NCBI GenBank assembly: GCA_028015205.1
Contig: CM051521.1
Location: 108,352,513-108,416,512, forward strand
DNA length: 64,000 nucleotides
Reading direction: 5' to 3'
Source: Mytilisepta virgata
Lineage: Eukaryota; Mollusca; Bivalvia; Mytilida; Mytilidae
Below the pieces are notes generated by a model. That model was not told the DNA's origin, did not search any database, and saw only the letters and a program-made list of their open reading frames with translations. Positions 42,501-54,500 of the stretch are shown piece after piece (the stretch's first letter is position 1; each line of letters opens with the position of its first letter). Position numbers and translations under genes: made by a program.

Positions 42501-45500
42501 ATTTGAAGAAATTTTCAATTGCACAGTATTGCGCAATAGCAAGAAATTGATATGTGTGCCCAATTTTAAATTGGTTATTTCTGATTTATATATAAAAACA
42601 AAAAATACTGATATGGTTTGAATAGGTAAATTAAAAATTTTTAAGTTCTTAGACAACATTCATTCTGTGTCAGAAACCTATGCTGTGTCAAATATTTATT
42701 CACAATCCAAATTCAGTATTGTATCAAGCTTGAATGTTGTGTTCATAATTGCCCCAACTATTCAGGGTTCGACATCTGCGGTCGTATCTAGCTGCGCCCA
42801 GCGGAGCATTTTATTTTATTATGGGCCCAGTTTTCAAGTTGGCCCAAATCGGGGTCCAAAATTAAACTTTGTTTGATTTCATCGAAAATTGAACTATTGG
42901 GGTTCTTTGATATGCCGAATCTAACCGTGCATTTAGATTCTTAATTTTTGGTCCCATTTTCAAATTGGTCTACATTAAGGTCCAAAGGGTCCAAAATTAA
43001 ACTTAGTTTGATTTTAACAAAAATTGAATTCTTGGGGTTCTTTGATATGCTGAATCTAAACATGTACTTAGTTTTTTTATTATGGGCCCAGTTTTCAAGT
43101 TGGCCCAAATCGGGGTCCAAAATTAAACTTTGTTTGATTTCATCGAAAATTGAACTATTGGGGTTCTTTGATATGCCGAATCTAACCAAGCATTTAGATT
43201 CTTAATTTTTGGTCCCGTTTTCAAATTGGTCTACATTAAGGTCCAAAGGGTCCAAAATTAAACTTAGTTTGATTTTAACAAAAATTGAATTCTTGGGGTT
43301 CTTTGATATGCTGAATCTAAACATGTACTTAGTTTTTATACGACCGCAAAATTTTTGTGGTCGTATATTGGTATGACGTTGGCGTCGTCGTCGTCGTCCG
43401 TCGGAGTCTGTAGACATTTGGTTTTCGCACTATAACTTTAGTATAAGTTAATAGAAATCTATGAAATTTAAACACAAGGTTTATGACCACAAAAGGAAGG
43501 TTGGGATTGATTTTGGGAGTTTTGGTCCCAACAGTTTAAGAATCAGGGGCCAAAAAAGGGCCCAATAAGCATTTTTCTTGGTTTTCGCACAATAACTCTA
43601 GTATAAGTAAATAGAAATCTATGAAATTTTAACACAAGGTTTATGACCACAAAAGGAAGGTTGGGATTGTTTTTGGGAGTTTTGGTCCCAACAGTTTAGG
43701 AATTAGGGGCTAAAAAAGGCCCAAATAAGCATTTGTCTTGGTTTTTGCACAATAACTTTAGTATAAGTAAATAGAAATCTATGAAATTTAAACACAAGGT
43801 TTATGACCACAAAAGGAAGGTTGGGATTGATTTTTGGAGTTTTGGTCCCAACAGTTTAGGAATTAGGGGCCAAAAGGGTCCAAAATTAAACTTTGTTTGA
43901 TTTCATCGAAAATTGAACTATTGGGGTTCTTTGATATGCCGAATCTAACCGTGCATTTAGATTCTTAATTTTTGGTCCCATTTTCAAATTGGTCTACATT
44001 AAGGTCCAAAGGGTCCAAAATTAAACTTAGTTTGATTTTAACAAAAATTGAATTCTTGGGGTTCTTTGATATGCTGAATCTAAACATGTACTTAGTTTTT
44101 TTTATTATGGGCCCAGTTTTCAAGTTGGTCCAAATCGGGGTCCAAAATTAAACTTTGTTTGATTTCATCGAAAATTGAACTATTGGGGTTCTTTGATATG
44201 CCGAATCTAACCGTGCATTTAGATTCTTAATTTTTGGTCCCGTTTTCAAATTGGTCTACATTAAGGTCCAAAGGGTCCAAAATTAAACTTAGTTTGATTT
44301 TAACAAAAATTGAATTCTTGGGGTTCTTTGATATGCTGAACCTAAACATGTACTTAGTTTTTTTATTATGGGCCCAGTTTTCAAGTTGGTCCAAATCGGG
44401 GTCCAAAATTAAAGCTAAAAAAGGGGTAAATTATTTTTTTTGGGGGGTGGGGGCAATTCTCCACAGCATATTGTATCGCACAAGAATTCAAAAATTGAAT
44501 ATAAATTCAAATCATATGACCAATTCTAAGTTCTTTATTTCAGTTATTCTGTTTTAGAAACCTATTATGTGTCAAATATTTCAAGAAATTTTCAATTACA
44601 CAGTATTGTGCAATAGCAAGAATCAGTATAATTTAAACCAATTTACATTATTTACATTACAATTAAAGGATAACTTCAGTAACACCCAACAATGACTTCA
44701 ATCCAAACATATATATTGAATAAACTTACAAATCAGAAATTTTAAAATTATATGATACTAACATACATACTACTGCTAACAATTAAATATGACTTAGAGC
44801 AAATATGACAACATGATTATAAAAATATGTACAAAGAGGGATAACTCTTTTTTTTATCTCAAATTTTGAATATGTGCTGATGAAGCTTTTTTGTTTATCT
44901 CATCTAAACTGCTTTTAAATTATGCATATTTAAAATTTGCCATCCATGACTATGATGTCATTTTCTATTTTAATACGTTATGGTGTATTTAAATGGGCTG
45001 TTATGGTTGCAAAGTATCAAGAGAAATGGGGGGGGGGGGGGTGAAAACAAAATTTAGGGGGGGGGGGAATGAGAAATTGGGGAGGGGGCAATTTTTTTCT
45101 CATTTCATAATTCATAAATTAAAAAGGAAATTTCAAATTTTTTTTAGCAAAAAAGGGGGGGTTACAATAAATTTTATTGTTTTTTGTTGTTTTTTTTTTT
45201 GGGAGGGGGAGTCAATGTGCAACTTCATAGTGTATTGCACAAAAGCTAAAAAAGGGGTAAATTTTTTTTTTTTTTTTTTTGGGGGGGGGGGGGCAATTCT
45301 CCACAGCATATTGTATTGCACAAGAAGCAAAAAATTGAATATAAATTGAAATCATATGACCAATTCTAAGTTCTTTGGTTTCAGTTATTCTGTGTCAGAA
45401 ACCTATTATGTGTCAAATATTTGAAGAAATTTTCAATTGCACAGTATTGCGCAATAGCAAGAAATTGATATGTGTGCCCAATTTTAAATTGGTTATTTCT

Positions 45501-48500
45501 GATTTATATATAAAAACAAAAAATACTGATATGGTTTGAATAGGTAAATTAAAAATTTTTAAGTTCTTAGACAACATTCATTCTGTGTCAGAAACCTATG
45601 CTGTGTCAAATATTTATTCACAATCCAAATTCAGTATTGTATCAAGCTTGAATGTTGTGTTCATAATTGCCCCAACTATTCAGGGTTCGACATCTGCGGT
45701 CGTATCTAGCTGCGCCCAGCGGAGCATTTTATTTTATTATGGGCCCAGTTTTCAAGTTGGCCCAAATCGGGGTCCAAAATTAAACTTTGTTTGATTTCAT
45801 CGAAAATTGAACTATTGGGGTTCTTTGATATGCCGAATCTAACCGTGCATTTAGATTCTTAATTTTTGGTCCCATTTTCAAATTGGTCTACATTAAGGTC
45901 CAAAGGGTCCAAAATTAAACTTAGTTTGATTTTAACAAAAATTGAATTCTTGGGGTTCTTTGATATGCTGAATCTAAACATGTATTTAGTTTTTTTATTA
46001 TGGGCCCAGTTTTCAAGTTGGTCCAAATCGGGGTCCAAAATTAAACTTTGTTTGATTTCATCGAAAATTGAACTATTGGGGTTCTTTGATATGCCGAATC
46101 TAACCGTGCATTTAGATTCTTAATTTTTGGTCCCATTTTCAAATTGGTCTACATTAAGGTCCAAAGGGTCCAAAATTAAACTTAGTTTGATTTTAACAAA
46201 AATTGAATTCTTGGGGTTCTTTGATATGCTGAATCTAAACATGTATTTAGTTTTTTTATTATGGGCCCAGTTTTCAAGTTGGTCCAAATCGGGGTCCAAA
46301 ATTAAACTTTGTTTGATTTCATCGAAAATTGAACTATTGGGGTTTTTTGATATGCCGAATCTAACCGTGCATTTAGATTCTTAATTGTTGGTCCCATTTT
46401 CAAATTGGTCTACTTTAAGGTCCAAAGGGTCCAAAATTAAACTTAGTTTGATTTTAACAAAGATTTAATTCTTTGGGTTCTTTGATATGCTGAATCTAAA
46501 CATGTACTTAGTTTTTTTATTATGGGCCCAGTTTTCAAGTTGGTCCAAATTGGGGTCCAAAATTAAACTTTGTTTGATTTCATCGAAAATTGAACTATTG
46601 GGGTTCTTTGATATGCCGAATCTAACCGTGCATTTAGATTCTTAATTTTTGGTCCCGTTTTCAAATTGGTCTACATTAAGGTGAAAAGGGTCCAAAATTA
46701 AACTTAGTTTGATTTTAACAAAAATTGAATTCTTGGGGTTCTTTGATATGCTGAATCTAAACATGTACTTAGTTTTTTTATTATGGGCCCAGTTTTCAAG
46801 TTGGCCCAAATCGGGGTCCAAAATTAAAGCTAAAAAAGGGGTAAATTATTTTTTTGGGGAGGGGGGGGGGGGGAATTCTCCACAGCATATTGTATTGCAC
46901 AAGAAGCAAAAAATTGAATATAAATTCAAATCATATGACCAATTCTAAGTTCTTTATTTCAGTTATTCTGTGTCAGAAACCTATTATGTGTCAAATATTT
47001 GAAGAAATTTTCAATTGCACAGTATTGCGCAATAGCAAGAAATTGATATGTGTGCCCTGTTATCAAAACTTTATTATTAACAAATTCCATTGGAAATTTG
47101 CCAATAACTCTAGTTTAATGAACTTCATTAGAAATTTGCCAATATAAAATGTGCTGATGAAGCTTTTTTGTTTATCTCATCTAAACTGCTTTTAAATTAT
47201 GTATATTTAAAATTTGTCATCCATGACTATGATGTCATTTTCTATATTAATATGTTATGGTGTATTTAAATGGGCTGTTATGGTTGCAAAGTATAAAGAA
47301 ATGGGGGGGGGGAGGAGTTGAAAACAAAATTTAGGGGGGGTAAATGAGAAATTGGGGAGGGGGTAATTTTTTTCTCATTTCATATTTCATAAATTAAAAA
47401 GAAAATTTCAAATTTTTTTTAGCAAAAAGAAGGGGGGGGGGGGGTTACAATAAATTTTATTGTTTTTTGTTTTTTTTTTGGGAGGGGGGGTCAATGTGCA
47501 ACTTCATAGTGTATTGCACAAAAGCTAAAAAAAGGGGTAAATTATTATTTTTTTTTGGGGGGGTTGCAATTCTCCACAGCATATTGTATTGCCCAAGAAG
47601 CAAAAAATTGAATATAAATTGAAATCATATGACCAATTCTAAGTTCTTTGATTTCAGTTATTCTGTGTCAGAAACCTATTATGTGTCAAATATTTGAAGA
47701 AATTTTCAATTGCACAGTATTGCGCAATAGCAAGAAATTGATATCTGTGCCCAATTTTAAATTTTAAATTGGTTATTTCTGATTTATATATAAAAACAAA
47801 TAATACAGATATGGTTTGAATAGGTAAATTAAAAATTTTTAAGTTCTTAGACAACATTCATTCTGTGTCAGAAACCTATGCTGTGTCAAATATTTATTCA
47901 CAATCCAAATTCAGTATTGTATCAAGCTTGAATGTTGTGTTCATAATTGGCCCAACTATTCAGGGTTCGACATCTGCGGTCATATCTAGCTGCGCCCAGC
48001 GGAGCATTTTATTTTCACATGTCGCGCCGTATCTCAAAAACGATTTAAGATTATTGCTTAAAACTTTACACTTCTTAGTTATATTAATCTAAAGATCTGT
48101 ATACTTTTTGGTGATGATTCAAAATTTTATTTTAGAGTTATTGAGTTTTTTGTTAAAAAAAAGGGGGGGGGAGTTAACATTTCGCGCCGTATCTCAAAAA
48201 CTATTTGTGATTATTGCATAAAACTTCACACACTTGTTAGTTATATTAATCTGAAGATCTGTATGCTTCTTCGTGATGATTCTTTATTTTATTTTTGAGT
48301 TACTGAATTTTTATTGAGCTTTTCGGTAAAAAAGGTAGTCTTTTTTGGTCACATTTCGCGCCGTATCTCTATTGCTTAAAAGTTTACACGCTTATGTTTT
48401 GCCGGGTTTCCATATACATCCCACCAGCAGCTCCACTAAATAAAGGGCGATTCCAAAAACATTTATTATGTTTTTTTCACAAGACGACGGGCGTATCATG

Positions 48501-51500
48501 CGCTCGTGGCGCTGCTGTTTATTCTGTTATAGACTGAAATGGGGAATTGTTCTTATAAAGTTTATGCATACTTAATGGAGAGGTTACTTGAAAATCGTGA
48601 TATGGGTATATTTTGTGACCCAAGTTTTACAGTCACACCTGATCAACTTTTGCTTGTCGACATGCTGCATTGACAGAGATATGTCCCAATATTTCTGAAC
48701 TGTTTGCGAGAACTGATTTTATTGTATGGTGTAATAAAATGCATTCGGTTTCATTAAATAAAAATAATAATAAGACTTGTGATAAGTCCTCCCAACATCA
48801 ATTCAGTGTAATTTGAATCATATTTATAAAAAACAATACATTGCAACACAAGAAGAAATTTTTGAATTTATGACAAAGCAAATGAAATAATATCTATTAT
48901 TAGCTCACCTGGCCATAGGCCATGTGAGCTATTGCCATCACTTGGCGTCCGTCGTCGTCGTCGTCGTCTGTAAACTTTTTCAAACGTTAACTCGTCCTAA
49001 ACTACTGGACCGACTTCAACCTAACTTTGCAGAATTGTTCTTTAGGGTATCTGGAAAATTTCTATCGTTTAAAATTTTTGAAATGTCGAAAAACATGGCT
49101 GTCGTTACTATAAATAGAACATAGGGGTAAATTGCTGTTTTTTGCTAATAACTCAAAAACCGTTACAGATATCGAAAATCTGACATGGGGTAAAATTGAT
49201 CAGCATGACAAGATCTACCTACCCTGAAATTTTGAAGGAAATTCCAAAACTCATTTAGGAGTTATTGCCCTTTTTTCACATTTTTGGCTTTTTTTTGTTA
49301 TTATTTCAAAAATCTTCTTCTCTGAAACTACTATTCAAAATCATATGAAACTTGGTAAGATTGTTGCTTAGGGTACCCTGCATAGAACTGATGTGGGGAT
49401 TTTTGATTCGTCGAAAAACATGGCCGCTGTTACTAAAAATAGAACATAGGGGTAAATTGCTGTTTTTTGCTAATAACTCAAAAACTGTTACAGATATCGA
49501 AAATCTGACAGGGGTAAATTTGATCAGCATGACAAGATCTACCTACCCTGAAATTTTGAAGGAAATTCCAAAACCCATTTAGGAGTTATTGTCCTTTTTT
49601 CGTCAAATTTTCATAATTTAACATTTTTCGTCATTTATCTCAAAAACTATTTGAGATAGAAGTGAAATGTAAATTTGAAAAATGTTTGCCATGTTGAGAT
49701 CTACATACCCTGAAATTTTAAAGGAAATCCCAAAACCCATTTAGGAGTTATTGCCCTTTTTTGTCAAATTTTCAAAATTTTAACATTTTTGCATTTATCT
49801 CCAAAACTATTTGAGATAGAAGTGAAATATAAATTGAAAAATGTTTGCCATGTTGAGATCTACCTACCCTGAAATTTTGAAGGGAATCCCAAATTCTATT
49901 TAGGAGTTATTGGTTTGTGTAATTTGAGGTCGGGTTCTGTTACATTTATTTAAGGTTCACCCTTATTCCTGGTCAATTTTGTCAACTTCCTGCCAGGACT
50001 ACCACCATCAGGGAACATATTTTAACATTAAACCTTATGAAAAATAAATCTTCCCTGAACAATTGAACCAATTGCAACAAACTTGGTCAAATAGTTGATT
50101 AATTGTCCAATGAAAACCAGACTCCAGGTGAGCGATACAGGCTCTGGTGAGCCTCTTGTTACATATTATGTCTGATACATTGATGTCTTCCTTGTATCAA
50201 TATTTAAGTGAGGTCGAATCTCACCTGTGGTGGGGTGTGTTCGACTCCGATCTTAATTGACAAGGATTGCCAATTTTCCTACCGAAGGTCGGTGGTTCTC
50301 TCCGGGTACTCCGGCTTCCTCCACCAATAAAAACTGGCCGCCGCGAAATGGCCAAAATGTGCTAAAAACGGCATTAAACCCCAACTAAACAAACAAGCAA
50401 TCAATATTTAAATGGTTTATGAGATTTGAACAGTGCTTATTAAAACATGTTAAAGGGATAAACATTTTTACTGATTTTGAAATAATTAGAAATTATTGAT
50501 TTGAAGGGCAAGGATGACCTCCCTTTTTAGTGGGTGTGTTAGGTTTTTTTCAGTATGTTTGTCTTATCATGGGGAAAAAGAAAATATATGATTTAGGGGC
50601 AGGGATTTCAATGCTTTAAAGACTTTAAATACAAATGATTCGAAGGGGTGGGGATTTGAATTTTATATACTTAATGTAATTGGCTTAAAGGGGCGAGAAT
50701 GATGCCTATTGAGTAATGAGGTATGTATCAGTTAAAGGGGAGTCACGGTATTGTTTATACGCATCACTCTGAGCACCATTATTATGCCATTTCTTCCTTG
50801 ACCGTCAAAAATTTATGAGATAATTGAAATTTATTGATTTGATGGGAGTGGTGATAACACCCTGGGGAAGTGAGGTATGTGTCATTTGGTGTGTCTTACC
50901 ATGGGGAATAAGAAAATATATGGTTTAGGGTTGGAGATTTTAACGGTTTATGAGATAATTGAATATTATTGATTTGATGGAACTGTTGATAACCCCCTGG
51001 GAAAGCGAGGTATGTGTCATTTGGGCTGTCTTACCATGGGGAATAAGAAAATATATGGTTTAGGGGTGAGGATTTTAAAGGTTTTTGAGATAATTGAACA
51101 TTTTTTATTTGATGGGAGTGGTGATAACCCCCTGGGGAAGCAAGGTATGTGTCATTTGGTGCATCTTACCATTGGGAATAAGAAAATATATGGTTTAGGA
51201 GTGGGGATTTTAACTCTTTATGAGATAATTGGACATTATTGATTTATGTGGATGAGGATCACCTTACTGAAAGAATGAGATAAATGTCATTTAATGCGTC
51301 TTGTTACAGAGAAAAATAAAATATATGATATGAAATGGTAATTGGTCACTCTCTTAAGAGTTTTTCGATGAAAAAAATTTCCCTATAGGGTCCTACATGT
51401 ATACTTAACCCCTAGCCTCTTTAAACTACTCATTATACTTCTCAGTGACCCCCATCGAAAAATGAATAGTATTATGCACATCTAGAAACATTGATCTTTC

Positions 51501-51552
51501 ATCCTGGAAAATCTCAGATCCATATCTCTGACGGTTATTATACCCGCAACGG

Positions 51553-51583
<31 letters not shown>

Positions 51584-54500
51584 TGTCCGTCAGTCCTGTT
51601 TCTTGTCATCACAACTCCTCTCAAACCACACAACAGAATTTCACGAAACCTTTTTAGAAAATAAGGACATACTCTATGTAGTTGTGCATATCGACAGGAA
51701 ATTGCGATTCAATTTTTTTTCTAGGAGTTACGCCCCTTTGAACTTATTTATTTTAATGTACTACTGCAACAGTTTGTCATCGCAACTCCTCTCTTAAAGG
51801 GTTCACCAGAAACCTACTACAAGTTATTGACAAAATGGATAGGCTTCCTACTGTGATTGTAGGTGACTTTAATATCAATGTTTTGAAGGAATCAAATAAC
51901 TTATTAATAAAAGCATTGGCTACAAAACATTTCTGTCAAGTTGTGCATTCACCTACTCATATTTCTGGCTCCTGTATTGACCATATGTATATACTAAAAG
52001 ACAAAGTATACGATGCTAGAGTAATCGCTGTTCCATATTCCCAACATGCTGCCATTCAAATTAGGATAAATATGTGAAGGTAAGCATTTGATTGTGTTCA
52101 TTTTACTTGTGAAGTGAGATTTTGTTTCTCCAGTGACAATATGAAGACGTGGGGTATGTGAGCGTGCTCACAAAGGTTCTTTAATTGAGAACTCTAATGA
52201 ACAAAATCTGAAGGGAAGAAAAAAAATGTTCGATAAAAATTGCAAATCAAAATCTATAAGTTTCCCACCTCGTTGGGAGTATTATTGGATCTGGTGCCCC
52301 ACTAACCATTTTTTCGTCTCGTTATAAATATCACATGATATGTATCAGTTTAAAAGTTTCGTACCAAATGGCAAAATGCATCAGATACCTGCTGTGACCT
52401 AAGTTTTCCACTTCAGTTGTTATACTAAATTCCCAATCTAAAAGCATCCTGGATCACCACTAACGTATTAAATCCCAAATTCCTGCACTTACAATCACCC
52501 AGTCCCGAGAGAAAAATTTCCTGTCGCCCCTCTTTATTTTCAATTATTAAAAGGTCCCACGTGAACTTTGTTGCAAAAAACAGTGAGCTCTGTAATCGAT
52601 ACATTAGCTACATGAATTTTTATAGTGCGAGATTGCTCTGACATCTAACTGCCTTTTTATACCCCCCGCAAACAAAGTCTGGGGGGGTATATAGGAATCA
52701 CCTTGTCCGTCCGTCTGACCATATATCTTGTAAGCGCAACTCCTCCTAGACCGCTCAATGGATTTCAACGAAACTTAAAAGAAAGAAAGTACATCATGCA
52801 AAGATGTGCATGAAGAAAAATCTTTGCTTTCCGATATCACACAAGGGAGATAATTGGACTTCTATTTTTTTTGGCTTATACATTATATATGAACCTCGTA
52901 AGCGCAACTCCTCCTAGACCGCTCAATGGATTTCAACGATACATCACAGAAAGGAATTACATCATCCGAAGATGTGCATGAAGAAAAATCTTTGCTTTCC
53001 GATATCACACAAGGGAGATAATTGGACTTCTATTTTTTTTGGCTTATACATTATGTATGAACCTCGTAAGCGCAACTCCTCCTAGACCGCTCAATGGATT
53101 TCAACGAAACTTTACAGAAAGGAAGTACATCATCCAAAGATCTGCATGAAGAAAAATCTTTGCTTTCCGATTTCACACAAGGGAGATAATTGGACTTCTA
53201 TTTTTTTTGGCTTATACATTATATATGAACCTCGTAAGCGCAACTCCTCCTTGACCGCTCAATGGATTTCAACGAAACTTTACAGAAAGGAAGTACATCA
53301 TCCAAAGATGTGCATGAAGAAAAATCTTTGCTTTCCGATATCACACAAGGGAGATAATTGGACTTCAAAGCGGGGGGTATCCTCTGTGAGCTTTGCTCAC
53401 AGTACATCTAGTTTGTGATATGCTGGGGCAGTGGGACGTCAGAGCGCACTCTGTATAGAAACATGGAAATTGCCAAACTTGGGGCGGTAGTTTTTAGACT
53501 CGAAATAATAATATATTCCATTGTAAGTAGATAAATCATACATCAATCTATTCCTTATTAATTTTTCTCAAAGAATATGTACATTTTATTATTCACTAAC
53601 AATCTCCCTGTACCACAAACGAAAACTTTAATTATTCCCTTCAACCCACCATTTTCATCATTTAACTTTCACTGTCTGGGTCGGCAATTTCCATGTTTTC
53701 TATACAGAGTTTGCTCTGACGTCCCACTGCCCCAGCCGTCAGACGTCGGAGCAATCTCGAACTAGTATTTTTACTGATGCCAAATTTTCCCTCTTTCTTG
53801 TATGGTGAAAGTAGAAGAATATAAATCTAAATGAAAAACAGATCAGACATCAGCATGTAAAGAATCAAATGCCAGTACTTTCTAGGGGATTCAGATCCCT
53901 CGTTCATATACATGCCCCTCACAATTCCTGGATCTGCCCCTGTGAATTTCCCTAATACTAGTAATAGATTTTGACTCAAATGCAATATTTTATTTTTTTC
54001 ATTTAGTCTATAAAGAAAGTTACGAACAGTTTTAGCATACACTTTAAAATTAAGTTTTCAGGATTATCTGAACTAGCTAGCAGAGTGTGTATTCTCTTGG
54101 TTGGTTGGTAGTTTGTACCTGCAGCATCACCAACATGTACATGTACTAGCCATGCAGCTCTGTCAGCTTTATGTATCCCCCTTATGTTGGCTATCCTCTA
54201 ATTTGCCTTTTTACTGAGGAATATGTTGGTGACATTATTCATGTCATTATCAAATATCTGTATTTTCAATGATTTTGTTGTTTTTTAGAAACATTTATCA
54301 CATCAGATCTCCCATGATTACTATTGAAAGCCATCTAAATCACGCAAAAGATGTCTGCTGGAGGGTGTGAAAAAAACCATTAAAAATTTATCAGAGAAGT
54401 GAACCTGAAATATCAAAGCAAATGGGAAAAGCTTTCACCCATGTTATTAAAAAATACAGGAGTAAATAACCCAATTGATGAAATCTTATCTGGAGCTCTG

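Larger units (their letters stand above)
39387..48014 (+). mobile_element. 8.6-kb family A composite (nested and tandemly duplicated)
   Basis: An outer family A element begins with the palindrome at 39390-39416 and ends with GGAGCATTTTATT at about 48001-48013. It contains an inner family A copy (40413-42813) inserted in a 261-bp satellite unit, and this inner copy plus flanking satellite is repeated once more (43338-45731). Internal homopolymers of G and T reach 15-20 bases. No transposase or helicase frame: non-autonomous. In RPS24 intron 2, sense with RPS24. Confidence 0.85.

Noticed and set aside
50480..51330. CRISPR-like array
   Set aside because: Head-to-tail degenerate units with no distinct spacers, in a eukaryotic intron.
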